A stretch of DNA of 64,000 nt, taken from the NCBI GenBank assembly GCA_002633005.1, contig NMRA01000187.1, positions 357,644-421,643 of the forward strand, read 5' to 3'. The DNA comes from Phoronis australis (taxonomy: Eukaryota > Phoronida > Phoronidae). Below are positions 28,973 through 43,151 of this stretch, piece by piece (the stretch's first letter is position 1; each line of letters starts with the position of its first letter). The notes under the pieces were generated by a model. The model was not told where the DNA came from. It did not search any database and was given only the letters and a program-made list of their open reading frames with translations. The position numbers and the translations under genes were made by a program.

Positions 28973-29005
28973 GATTGGACGAGAGCTACCCGCAATGCAC
29001 CATTG
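28973..29005 (-). promoter_or_regulatory. CCAAT-box module upstream of the second calmodulin gene
   Basis: GATTGGACGAGAGCTACC then GCAATGCACCATTGG on the plus strand, so two CCAAT boxes on the coding strand. The block is repeated with few changes at 34031-34061 upstream of the third gene and more loosely at 30303-30333. Confidence 0.5.
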
Positions 29006-30302
29006 GGCTTTATGTGATTAACAAACACTTTTGACTACAAAGCCACTGTCTAACGCATTAAAATCAGTACAATGAATTTGTAACTGTTTAAACATCGCCT
29101 TAGGTCGAGTATAAGGTACTGCGTAGTTTGAATGGTGCGAAATAATGACAGCATAGTTGAGCGGGCAAACATAGGTACACATTAATTCCTTTGCTGTGAC
29201 ACAATCGACTGCTCACCTTACCACATAAGCCTGCGTTGGAAACCTAACGTTTACTGTTGGGATGAACCATTTTAACCTCAGCCTTGGGCATTTATTTGCT
29301 CTGAAAATGCGTTTGCTATAGGACTTTCACTGAAACTGGTTCCTACCTAAAAGATAACGTCGCAATAGGACTATCGGGAAAACTGATATCTGGCGTAATC
29401 AGATTAGTGACAACGATTTTCGCTCTGCATTAAAACGTCACCGTTTGATAACAAAATTACGAAGTTATTGTGGGTACTTTTTCATTTGTCCAACTGATCA
29501 CGATATTCTGTTCATAGAGAATTTTCATTTTCCGAAAAAAATATAGTCAAACGCTTTTGTTTTTACGCGAGATCGTTATTACAACTGCGGTGCACGGTAA
29601 AAAATCTCGGTTGATAAACAGTGAACGTAAAAATGCAAAATGATAATAAAATTATAACCTAACAGGTAATGTCAAAAAGTCAGTTGGTTCTAGCATGCGC
29701 TCCGGCACGTTTTGAAACCCATATCTTATTACTTAGCGGCAAAAAGCGTCCGTCCTTCAAATCAAGGATTTCAAAAGCCATACAATCGCATACAAACAAA
29801 TATTTGAACGAGTGGCTTGCAAAATCAGCCACAAGCACCCCTCGAGGGGGCCCCAACTCATACGCATCATTGCTGCCTCTTCTCTCCCCCGTCGGCAAAA
29901 GCACAGGCAATCGCGTCACAGGGCTAGGGAGTCGTTACACCTCTGAAGCTGGTATTTAAAATGACAAGAAAAAGACAATCCCGCATCACTTTTGCTGATC
30001 CTAAGAAGATTTTTTAGAAACTGTACTATCTAAGAATACCGTACCATCGCTCCAATTTTCATTAAAAACACGCAGACCAAAACCAATTCTGTATTTTGGT
30101 TTGTAGAGATGAGAAGGCCATTCATTAACGCACTAACAGAGTCCATGTTTTTAAGTAGTAGGAGTGGATGGCATAATTCATTAATCTCCGAAGTGATATT
30201 TCAATCATACGCAAGTTGAATGCGGCCATTCAAGAGAGGTGATCCACCTACACTGTATAGTACGGATCGATACTCTGGGATTGGTTAACAGTGGGACCTA
30301 GC
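29006..30302. other. Intergenic DNA between the second calmodulin promoter and an orphan copy of it
   Basis: No exon recognised in either strand. If a calmodulin gene once followed the orphan promoter-like block at 30303, its coding exons would have lain here; none of the EF-hand motifs is visible. Confidence 0.4.
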
Positions 30303-30333
30303 GATTGGACGAGAGAACTCTGCATTGCGCCAC
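30303..30333 (-). promoter_or_regulatory. Orphan copy of the calmodulin CCAAT module
   Basis: GATTGGACGAGAG is identical to the block at 28973, followed by a weaker GCATTGCGCCA match. No calmodulin exon follows on the minus strand before the next promoter at 29005. Confidence 0.35.
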
Positions 30334-30621
30334 TGTACATTGCGTCCGAGTAACGCCTGAATTTTTTTTCAAAATAACAACCTCTGTAAACTTGGTTGAG
30401 GCAATTGTATTGATTCCCACTATGTTTTCATGTATATACGCTTGCGGCGGCTACACTTGCGTGATAATAAAGTTGTCATGTGCGAAGCTGCACATTTGCT
30501 CCTGTAAACCCAATGCAGGTGATAGAGTGGAGGCTGTTTGCTCCCTGTTCATTGCAGGTTGCCTCTCACTGGCCAAGGCACGCCAATAATTTCGTGTTTG
30601 CCCCTTGTTGAACGCTTTGGC

Positions 30622-31295
30622 TACGAGTGACGTTACTGGTACTAAGATTCCATAGCTGCAGTTCCATATATCTGATCGTAATTCAGTACATTTTCTAAAG
30701 TGCATGGGCAATGGAAGCCGTTGACGTAACGTGTTGAGATGTAATTCGCTCCATTCTTCAGTCGCCGTAGGCCTATACGCAATTTTTTGGTTTGTGTTTT
30801 TGAATCCAGGCACAACATTATTTACATTTTATTTTTTAATAAAACGAATTAAAGTCTACATCAATTTAGACCACATGTTACAGTAGTGAAGTCCTCAAAC
30901 AAGTCATTGCAACTGTTTTTCACTGGGATGGTCACTATCTGTGTAGCGCAGGAGACAGGAGTGACATCTGGCGGGTTACGTCAATAGTATTGATCGATAT
31001 TTCGCAGAATTGGTAACTTGCAGTTGCGATGTATCTGATTCAGTACATTTTCTAGAGTGTGTTGGCAGTAGGGCGCAATGTAAAGTGCATATTTGAATGA
31101 GATCTTAGTAATTCGCTTCATTTTGCGACACCCAAGTTTGTTTATGTCTTTAAACCCAAACACAGAGGTATTTATAAAAAAACTTTATTAAAATCAATTA
31201 AAGTCTACATAAATTCAGACCACATGTTGTACAAGTGAAGTCGACTGGTGACTATCTATGTATTGCAGGAGACAGGAGGGACATCTGGCGGTAAT
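30622..31295 (-). repeat. Tandem duplication of the third calmodulin 3'UTR
   Basis: Unit B (about 30981-31295) directly follows the stop at 31339 and carries a poly(A) signal at 31184-31189. Unit A (about 30622-30980) repeats it at an offset of about 349 bp: shared AATTAAAGTCTACAT, AGACCACATGTT, AGGAGACAGGAG, GACATCTGGCGG and CAGTACATTTTCT. Unit A also has an AATAAA on the minus strand at 30828-30833. Identity is moderate, so the duplication is old. Confidence 0.75.
31184..31189 (-). terminator. Poly(A) signal of the third calmodulin gene
   Basis: AATAAA on the minus strand 150 nt past the stop codon; it would give a short 3'UTR. A second AATAAA occurs in the duplicated unit at 30828-30833 and may give a longer form. 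Confidence 0.5.
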
Positions 31296-31338
31296 CAACA
31301 GTAAAGCAGTGTGTCACTGAGTGCGACAAAATTCGGTC

Positions 31339-33612
<2,274 letters not shown>

Positions 33613-36058
33613 GATGTTGACAAGCACTCGTTCTGTTCCCCTTGCTTTCTCTCTCACTGTCAATAATTAAGTGCTCGATTAAGGTATTTCTATTCAGCGC
33701 TCGCATTTTCATTGATCCCTCTGCGTCAAATACCGATGATGTATCAATACGCAAGAGAGAGATATGATAAGAGGTCTATGCTAATCGGACGCTACTTGTT
33801 CGCTTGACGAGTTCTGCGTTTTACTGTTTCTCAAAAACAAAAATTTATGAAGTTGATGCTACAATTTTACTTTATTTACAACTGATCTAGAAACATAGTT
33901 TGCATTGTAGACGCGTTATCCAGGCCGAGTTACCTACACAACTAAATTATTGATTACCTGGATCGCTAGGCGTATGAATATGTCCGAAGTGCTTTATTGT
34001 CATTAATAGTTTGGTCGTCTGCTGCGTCATGATTGGACAACAACTACCTGCAATGCAACATATTTCAGTGCAAACGAATGAGCGTATTGAGGTTTAAAAA
34101 GGGTAAATATTTCCTAACATTCATAAAGGCACTGTAAGCCATTGTCCGTCGTATTGTATTCACTCGAACAATTACGAACACTCAAGGACAACATGTGTGT
34201 TTTTATAAGACAGGCGTTCTTGTATGAATACATGCCATTTGTTGCTTGAGAACACACTCAACTTTGATCGAACAAATAATGCGCGCCAACTTTATCTGCT
34301 GACAACAACTGCATATATTTACCATCGGCAAAAGTCCGGAGGAAACATATGGCGTTAGGGAACTGTGTGACTATGATATATATTCTACTGAATTTAGAAA
34401 CTGTGGAAACGGTCTGGTAGTTGTTAATGTATTATTGTAATATTGATTCTTCTAATGTTGCGTCCATTGCCGGCAACACACTGTCAACTGCAACTAAGCC
34501 AATGAAAGGCGGGTTTAGAGATACCCGAACTGCACAGTAATCGCATGAAAAAATGAACTTCGCGAGAGTTTCGGGGCCCCAGGCCAGGACACGTGGTAGA
34601 CGAAAGGAGCAGGGGTTGCTCAGCGAAAAAATACGTTCGCAGAACCATAACTTACAGCAACGACGCTCGTGACGACCTTCAGTTGTTACAATCAACAACC
34701 TAAAGGCAAATAACCCAATAACGAAAACGTTTATTCACCGGATTGAGGGAAACCTAGCAAATACAGAGTCAATCCTGTCTAACAGTATAGCTTCAGTACC
34801 ATTCGATGCCCGGTGTCTTCACAACACTCTTACGCTCTGGTGAGATAATTATGCGACGGTCGCAAATTTTTCCCAGAGACATAAAGTAGTAGCAATGCCC
34901 GGGGGTGAGGCCTGATCTCACCTGTTTAAACTGTTGTGGCAACTCGCATTTTTTATCATCGTAGACATTTGTGAGCTAATTTTCTGAGAAGGACCAATTC
35001 TTGTATTATCATCACCGGCACTTCGGCCATTGGCGCCCGCCATAGTATTCTCCTTGACTCCGATTAGACTAAACCAGGCCAGTTAGATTTATACCTGTTT
35101 TGAGGATATGTGAGACCCTAGAAAAAGTACAATTCTGGCTAACGTGGGAAGCATCACATCTCAGAATTCAGATACTACACTTTTTGCACTGTTCTTCAAG
35201 ACTTTGTTAGAGAAATTGCTATAAAATGTTCCACTTCTGCATGAGGGGCTATCAAAAATAAGATTTTTATGATTTTCTTGAGTGAACTCAAAAGATAAAT
35301 AAAACAAAACGAAATGATTATTTTGAACAGCGTTTTTGAGATTTTTTCTTGAACATTAAATCAAATGAAACTTGATCATGTTTCTGATATCTTAGTTTTG
35401 CTGTGAATGTGGTTTGTTCTCTTTCTCGAAATTTTACGAAAAAAACATGTGACCCAAATGATGGAAGATCGGTAGGAAATAAAAAATTAAATTCTACAGA
35501 AAATAAATAGTTAACATCTATAGTTTTGTATTGGACATTTGGATAAATGCATAGACTTGTTGATATCGTCCCTACATAATCGTTGAGAATTTCTGCCATC
35601 GTTTTTACGAAAAAAAGATCTCTGCTATGATTTTTGTATTCCTTTCTCTGGCAAGTTTCGAAAATAGAACAGAAGCGACATTACGGCGGTTAGGCGCTCT
35701 CCAAGCCCATTGCAGAGCAGTACTCACGCCTCGGTGTTGTAATTTTTAACTGAAATAATATTGAATTATGTTTCCCAAGCGAGGAATTATGGTACCTTCG
35801 TAATCAAACATTTTTGAACTGTTGTGGAGTCGAATTTGAGAGCGCATCTCGGTGTACTGACTCAGGCACAACTTGTTGTATTCCTGGATAAAAATAGATG
35901 TAAACGCCCTTCCCAATCCTGCATTCCTATTGGCTGGTAAAACTAGGTCAGACCTGTAGTTCTAAAAATAACGCACCTCATGTTGATATAAGGCGGAACG
36001 GAATCTCGACTCCTTAGATTAATCACATCACTTACAGTTAGTTCAAAGACTGGACATT
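33613..36058. other. Intergenic DNA between divergently arranged calmodulin and Rho-family genes
   Basis: Holds the third calmodulin promoter (CCAAT module at 34031) and, at the right, the promoter of the GTPase gene: an ATTGGCTGGT block at 35931 and a GATATAAGG TATA-like stretch near 35984, about 75 nt before the ATG. No further exon recognised. Confidence 0.4.
34031..34061 (-). promoter_or_regulatory. CCAAT-box module upstream of the third calmodulin gene
   Basis: GATTGGACAACAACTACC followed by TGCAATGCAACA; about 25 of 31 positions match the module upstream of the second gene. Conservation between paralog promoters while the rest of the flanks has diverged suggests function. Confidence 0.5.
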
Positions 36059-38048
36059 ATGAGAAAGAACTCGTACATAAAATGTTGTGTCGTTGGTGAC
36101 GGTGGAGTGGGGAAGACGAGCTTACTTATGAGCTACACACAAAACAAGTTTCCCAGCAATTATATCCCAACAGTCTTCGACAATTATGCAGGTGAGTATC
36201 AAGGCGATAACGGGTTGTTTCACTTGATTACAGACGGCCAGTGGCCAAACATGCTTGTTTTGATTAGATAATTTTTAAGTTAAATTCACGTTGTGCCCTC
36301 TAGAACAAAGGCTATAGGCCTGACTAATTCTTCTAACAGTATGAAGTATAGGTGGAAGATTACAAACAAACGTCACCGAAAATTCTCACACCTGTATTAG
36401 TGTGACCATTTAAAGTTCTTGAATGACCGCAGTACGTGTACAGTGATTGCTTGATGTGTTTGGTTGCAGTTTTTAATGTCATTTTAGAATAATTTCATGT
36501 TATTTTGCAGTTAATGTCACAGTCGCTGAAAAGCCATGCACGTTAGCATTGTTCGACACAGCCGGCCAGGTAAGAGCCCTTGAAATCTCTGAGATATGCT
36601 TGCGAGTGTTTGCAATTCGTGTTCGTTGCAGAGTCAAATTCGGTTCGAAATAGAATCACCAACAGACTGAGTTGTCGTTGACTGGAAATAGTTTAAGACC
36701 AAACTGACTGCTTTAGGAGCCCGGAATATATACCGAGATCATGACTAAACTTCACTCGAGTCTCTTCTCAAAAACTGACCAAGCTCAGGAGTAATAACGA
36801 TTTCTTGGCCGCCAGGTCCTCTAAATCCCAGTTACGATCCTGACTCTAAATCCTAATCCCGGGCCAGCAGACACTAAACCCACGGTACAAATCTAAGACT
36901 CACGCTCCTAAACTCCGCAAACGCGCCGAAAATTCTCCGTAGCCAGTCAAGAAACTCGGTATACGGGATCCGAAACTCCATTACTAGAACTGTCGCAGGG
37001 TGTAATATGAATGATGGCATCGCGTATTCGAAAATGTACTCGAAGCATGGGACACTATTCGTCAGTTTCAGTTCGGAGTCGACTCTCTAATAAAATTTGG
37101 TGGTCACGGGCTATTAACCATCGACACCGGTTTAGTGACTGTCTTTGGCTACCGCGGTAAAACTTGTTTATGTAGCTTGCATGCGTGAAATGGGCGTGTC
37201 AAATTACACTTACGCCGGCCGTAAAATATGTATAATGTTCTATGAGAAGCCTTTTCCACACAAGCGACACCTATTTCCTTACAACCAAAGGTACGTGAAC
37301 ATGCGCGCACTCAGTCTTTAATGTGGGGGCTCGAATTTCTGACGATGTGGACCTTTTGCTGACAAAAAGGCGGCAGGACTAAAAAAAAACGGGGTACCAC
37401 CTTCAGAACTGTGAACTGTGCGTCTGCGCCTTTTTGGTGGACTTTGTCTTGTTTTCTGGGACTTTTGTTTCTCTCTTTTTGCCCACTTCGCCAAATGGGG
37501 GGGGGGCTCCTTCAAGCCCCCAAGCCCGGGCCCCCCTCGCCAGTGGGTGCGCGCATGCCGAATGTCCTGCATGACACGAATCTTGTGCTTGTCGACAACC
37601 GTGAACATGATCAGTATTCGTCGTCTTTAACATTCTCTTTTGTTCACATTTTCAGGAAGATTACGACCGTCTGCGGATTTTATGTTATCCTGGAACAGAC
37701 GTTTTCTTGTTATGCTTCTCCGTTGTCAACCGGGCATCATTTGAAAACATTGTCGAAAAATGGAACTTGGAACTAAAGCAAATACAGCCGAACATCCCCA
37801 AACTTTTAGTTGGCACACAGGTAGATTTGCGATCTCAAACGGAAGCATGTGATAGCGTGACGTCAGCCGAGGGAAGCAAAATGGCCAGAAAGATTGGTGC
37901 TTGCGAATTCGTCGAATGCTCCGCGTTGACGCAGTTGGGACTTAAAGGAGTGTTTGACAGCGCAATATTGAATGTGATGCAACCTGCAGTTTCTAAGAAA
38001 CAGAGAAAGCTAAAGTGGTTGTTTCGTTCTTGCGTTAGAAGTCAGTGA
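36059..38048 (+). CDS. Cdc42/Rac-like Rho-family GTPase without CAAX box, 3 exons
   Basis: Small GTPase, 194 residues. Exons 36059-36191, 36511-36569 and 37656-38048 (585 nt with stop), GT-AG junctions. P-loop [10 protein letters not shown] (13-22), effector loop [10 protein letters not shown] (35-44), [12 protein letters not shown] (60-71, catalytic Gln at 64), GTQVDLR as guanine-specificity motif, and [15 protein letters not shown] place it next to Cdc42 and Rac, not RhoA. The second Gly of the P-loop (Gly16) matches Ala13 of Cdc42. The tail is [17 protein letters not shown] and stop: a basic patch and one cysteine five residues before the last residue, but no CAAX. Membrane attachment, if any, would have to rely on the basic patch or palmitoylation. 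Known Rho proteins lacking CAAX prenylation include the RhoU/RhoV group, but their other features are not seen here. A further spliced exon replacing the tail cannot be excluded. Confidence 0.9.
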
Positions 38049-39130
38049 ATAATAATTCTTATGTTGTCTTGTATTTAGATGAAATTTTATTAAAATTTTA
38101 ACAAAATCAAAGTACCTCAAAATAGAACCAAGATTGATTTTTATATTTGTTAAGTATTTATGTATTTTACTGATATTTGTCATTTTGTGATATGTTTATA
38201 TTGCGACGTTCTTAAATTAAATGATCAAAGGCCTGTATTATCTGATTCGACAACAGCTATGGACAAAACTTACCAAACGATATCAAGCAATTTGTTGACT
38301 GGGGGTAATGGGTGAATTAAATTCGCATAGGAGGCGGGAAGGAAAGTTGCGATTTACACAAGGCGCAGTAAATGGATAATAAGTAAATCTCGGAAATTTG
38401 AAATCTAAGATCTTCAAAGCTGCATTTCGTCCTTGTTTAGTTGTCAATATTAATAGAAGCGTTTTAGGGTTTAAAATCATTAAAACGATCGTCCAACCTT
38501 GAATTATTGCCGCATGAGCCCACAACTCAAGTCACGGGCAATGCGAAAGTATGCCCCATATTCGATTCTACAACCTTGGGGTTGGATAACCCCATTCGAC
38601 AATAGCTTTGAAGAGTTTTCTTCAGTAGCTGATAGTTTTGATGCTCTTCTAGGTAACGAAAACAGTACCCTATCTCGGTATGGAATACTATGAGACCGAA
38701 TTTATGAGAGTAGAACGCCTAACTCTATTTCGTTTTTTAGCCAGCTAAACATGGCGAAATACAGCTTCAAAAGAGACGACTAATGCTGTACATGTACAAC
38801 GTAAAACAACTTAAGGACGAATCTTTTGTTGAAGAACAAACCGTATGTTTTCATCCACTGATAACAACTATACTCCTTGGCACCATAAACACTTTAAAGA
38901 GTTAACAAAATAAACATTATGGTATAATCAACAGGCGGGGTCAATTCCGGTGGGTCTCTCAGTTCAAGATGTAAGTACATTCAAATGCCGCCAGGTGGAT
39001 TCTGTTGCATGAACGTGATTTGGAAATAATCTCGTAACATAGCTTAAGAGTCAACAGAATCCCAAACGATTTTGATCCTTGCCCAGGATCCTTGGCTAAT
39101 ATCAAAGTATTCGGGTTGACCGGAAGCTCA
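38049..39130. other. Intergenic DNA, convergent 3' flanks
   Basis: Between the 3' ends of the GTPase gene (plus) and the 7B2 gene (minus). AT-rich; UTRs of both genes presumably reach in. No coding exon or clear repeat seen. Confidence 0.4.
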
Positions 39131-42100
39131 TCAGGCTGTGCTGCCAAACATTTTTTCCATGTACTCAAAAGTATATGGCTTCGTGTCGTTTTCATCAAAG
39201 TGTTGCTGTTGGCCCACGTGTGGCGCTTTCTTTTCAACAGTCTTCAGTATTTCACCATCCATGTAAGGGTTTATGCTCTGAAAGAAATAGAAGGAACTTG
39301 TAAGAAAATACTCGTAGCTGGGGTCAACTACTGGCACATCATGGGATATTACTTAACTTCTAAAAGTGGCGCTCACTTCGGGTGTGCGCAATAGGATACT
39401 TGTTGCGTTACCAACAAGAACATCGAAGCCTTCAGCGATTCAAGAAAAGTTAACGCTTTATAGATTATATTATTGCGTTTGGCGAAGCATGAATTAAGTG
39501 AATTCGTAAACGGCGCATTCCTTGCCTGTGGCTCGAGTTGATAACGGGAATAGAATACCATAAGTAAGTAAAATTATGAGACTGACTCTATGAGTGTGAA
39601 AGGACTAACGCAAAAAAGTTAGTTCTGTTTTGTACCCTGAACTATGAGACTTGAGGTCACCGATCAAACAGAAAAACGCCCACTCGCTGGCAAGCCAAGC
39701 CTCCCGTTCAGTAACGCTAGGACCTCGCTAAAAAGGAAGACTTCGCGAGATTACGTGAGATATTGCCGTGCATTTTAAATGAGATCACGTGACTTTGACT
39801 AGGTCCTAGCGTAGGTCCTAGCGTCTACTGAACGCACGCCAGATCTGGTGTTTTAGAACTGCGTAAGCGAGGATAAGCAATATTTGAAACGTCACGACTT
39901 CTTTGCTTGTCTCAGGAGGATTTTCTTTCTTCAAAGCAAACACAGACCCGAACCAACTATACTTTTTTGGCCCAATAAGGTGTTCGTTATTAGTAGTCAC
40001 CTAAACATGGCGAATGCAGTTTAATGTACCAAGTCTCACGTGATATCATTCCAACATGTAGCACTCATTTTGATATAATTAAATATGCAAGGAGCCCGTT
40101 CAGCAGATGCAAAACATAAGATAACGCATTGTCTTACAAGTGAAGTACGTGATCACGCTAGGTTTACTCGCGAGAATCTAGCGTCTCCGGAATTCAGCCC
40201 TTTATACTAGGGGGCAAACTACCAGTAAATGGCAAAGTAAGTTGACAATATTACTTACGCGTTTGTCTCTGTGACTGGAACCCTTTTTTGCAACCAGTGT
40301 GCCCCTCTTCTCACCGTGAGACACAAATGGGTTTTCGTTCTAAAACATTCAAGTTTAATTAATATAATGTTCACAATAACGTCATAGCATGTTTTGTTCA
40401 AGTTCATTTGTAAATCGCGTCTTTCAGTCACTTTAGATGAAACCACGATGAGGACCGGCAACCAAAATTAATAAAACAAATTAATAAAAAAGTTGCGCCT
40501 ATAGTCGCCACGTTTGAGCATTCACATGTGTGTGGTGGTACTCTTCTTTGGTGGACTCGTACGCAATAGGTGGATGACTGAAAACGTCGGTTAAGCTCAT
40601 AAGCGATTTACTTAGCGAGTTAACTCAATTCGAACTTGTTTTATTAGCCCATCGTGCCCCCTATCGGCACGGAGAAAACTGATATGATTTTGGAGTTTCT
40701 ATTACCTATGTTTCGATGTTTTCTTGCACAGTTTCCAAGGAATAAATGAAAAAGTAACCAGCAACTTCCTCCAGACTTTCGGGAGATGGAGAGTATAAGT
40801 CGCGGAACTCTTATCTGGACAGCCATGAATGGTAAACCGTGATTTTCTTTGCTTTGAGCTCCGAGAGGATGGACTTCAAAATGCAATTTCTCTTAAAATA
40901 GTGAGCAAATGTCTGGTTAATTCAAATATCAAGTTAAAGTTTGAAATTAAAGACTTGAAACCAGCGAAAGCACGCGCATTTGCCATGATTACTCCACGGC
41001 TTGTTACTTTGCACATCACACACCTGTGTTTCCATCCCTAACATCTGACTTATCAAAGAGTCCATGTCGTCGAGTTTTGTCTGGCTCTCCTCAGGCCGCG
41101 AGGAAATTTTCTCAGCCCCCTTTGGACAACTGCTCGGAAACATGTGCTCCGTGTCACAGGCGCAGTCTCCCCGCCTCATCTGCCACTGGACGTAACGCTG
41201 GTTGAACGCGCCTGTATCTGGCACATTGTCTTGACAGTTGTCCTTTTCACCTTTAAAGTAAAATTTTAAATGAGAACACTGCAAAATAGTACCGCAACAT
41301 AAGCTCGGTCGCGGCTTTTCCGCTAGACCATGAAATAGACATTGTTATGTAATGGTGTTTAATTACTCAGTTATTTAAGTAAAGAGTGCATTATTTATTC
41401 TTTCAACGAAATGCTGTTGAGCGCAATTTTCAATGTTTCGACTAGGCATGCGAAATAAGTTTAGTTTCCCTTAAACTAGAAAGCAGAAGAAAACGGATTT
41501 TCGGATCGGAAAGGGGAAACCTAAGGATTCAGTGTTGAGTTAGCCGCGGACTATTCCTCCAAGCACCCACGAACCAATCATGACTCAGTATACGCTCAAA
41601 ATAATTAACATGATAGTGTCACGAGGATGGTGACATATAAGCGGATATGGTTGATACGGGCAGGTCTCATTTTGATACGGACACGACCGCTCAAGTCCGT
41701 TGTGGGTCTTACGAGGGCGTTTTACAAGTTAACACTTTTCGGTACCCGGGGGGTAAGAATGCGCCGGAGTATACAGTCGATGTACTCAAAGTTCACTTCA
41801 AATAGTGTACCATGAATATAGTTGATGTAAATATAAAAGCAAGTAATAACAATAAACTTACTTGTTTTTCCTTTAGGACAGGGATTAGGAGGGTTACAAT
41901 ATGAAGGTAAGCCGGCATCAGTTTTCACTTCTTGGAACTCGGGGTCTTTGACATGACCGTCGGCGTCAACCTCTCCAGCGCCACCTACAGGAATAATCTC
42001 ATGTTTGCTTACTGGAGGCGGAACAATCCGATCACAGAGTGACACGCAAAACTGTCCTCTGACTCATTTCGCAACAATAAAAACAGATAAGACGAATAGT

Positions 42101-43151
42101 TACTATCACAATTAGAGTTCTGAACAGTGTGCTGAGGCATTAATACTTAACCAGTAATTTAAGAATTTGAAATCAGAATCATATCAACTGATACTTTGAT
42201 ACAAATGGCTTACATATGGGTGCGAGCCGACATTGATAAGTGAACTTATTATAAAACTTAAATTTTATGTTTAAACAGGCAAATGCTGTTGTGAAAGGCA
42301 GTCCTCGCATTGTTCGCTGTTTGGACCATATCGAAGCAATACAGGCGTATAACACGAACAAAAAGATATTCGGTGAAAATTTAAGCCATTGAATTAAGTC
42401 CGCTACCATTGCTCGATAGCATTGAGCTCGAGAGTTTTTTCAGAAATAAAATTCCATGCTACAAAACAGAAGCAAACTGTCTTTGGGATTTTTTTGGCGA
42501 AAGGTGACTCAGTACGTAGAGGCGAAAGGTGACTCAGTACGTAAAACCGTTGCTTGGCGATTGTTGAAAAACAGTTGTACAGCTTTAAGACAATGTTTGC
42601 GGCGGTTTGCAGCTGTTGGAATAATGGAGCAATTACAATAAGATGGGAGGCGATGTGATTCAAATGTAAGAAATTGTATATCATTTGAAGAGCAGCGTAT
42701 ACAATTTGCAGTGCAGAACATTACTCTCAGCAAAACGTGCACGACACATTATTGGCATAACACACTTTCTTGTCTATCCAGCGTGATTCTTTGAAATTTT
42801 CCACAATACAATACCTGACATATATTGATATCCCATGTTTGTATTTTGAGCCTCGAACTCATTGTCGCGTGGCTGGGCGGGGACAGGGACGTCAGGAAGT
42901 TTGGGGTCTGTCATCTGGTCGGCCCCACTAATGTCTTGGTAATTTGAAACTGGCTGTGGCACGTCGTCGATGAAATCTCCATAATTCTGCTTATACGGCA
43001 AGCTCCCGTAGTCGTCACCGTAGTCTTGGCTACCAGTGTTACTCTGTTCTATTTGACGGAGAATTTCTTGAAGGAAAAGGTCGTCGTATTTGTCGGCGAG
43101 GCCATGGGTAGCGCAAAGGCACACACTAGCCAATGTGAAAACTAAGAACAT
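39131..43151 (-). CDS. SCG5: Neuroendocrine protein 7B2 (secretogranin V), 5 coding exons
   Basis: Secreted chaperone and inhibitor of prohormone convertase 2. Coding exons on the minus strand: 42815-43151, 41862-42011, 41024-41250, 40259-40339, 39131-39277; 942 nt, 313 residues plus TGA, phases 1,1,0,0. Residues 1-17 form a signal peptide (MFLVFTLASVCLCATHG). The family signature is PSYCNPPNPCPKGKT near 148-162, followed by CQDNVPDTGAFNQRY at 168-182, as in vertebrate PPNPCPxGKT...PDTAEF. A furin-type site RDKR (262-265) precedes SINPYMDGEILKTVEKKAPH, matching the human C-terminal inhibitory peptide; vertebrate VVAKK is TVEKK here. The protein is about 100 residues longer than human 7B2, with a long acidic N-terminal part. 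An acceptor at 43170-43171 just upstream of the ATG implies a 5' noncoding exon, possibly ending at 44079 (GTAAGT donor). Also expected to be expressed in neuroendocrine cells, by family knowledge only. Confidence 0.93.
39706..39833 (+). mobile_element. Short palindromic MITE, family 1, copy 5
   Basis: About 128 bp, GTTCAGTAACGCTAGGACCT at the left and AGGTCCTAGCGTCTACTGAAC-type inverted end at the right, with TCGCGAGATTACGTGAGATA and TCACGTGA inside. It lies in the last intron of the 7B2 gene. Confidence 0.75.
42496..42542. repeat. Short tandem repeat in the first coding intron of 7B2
   Basis: Two adjacent 23-bp copies of GGCGAAAGGTGACTCAGTAC followed by GTA. TGACTCA inside each copy matches an AP-1 consensus, giving two AP-1-like sites in tandem. 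Confidence 0.6.

Noticed and set aside
34323-34325. Alternative ATG exon for the third calmodulin gene
   Set aside because: It has a GTAAAT donor but an upstream ATG precedes it, and the ATG at 33610-33612 has a better donor and leader.
37318-37633. ORFs on both strands in the second GTPase intron
   Set aside because: Driven by G- and C-runs and a Pro/Lys-rich bias; they lie between exons whose phases fit each other.
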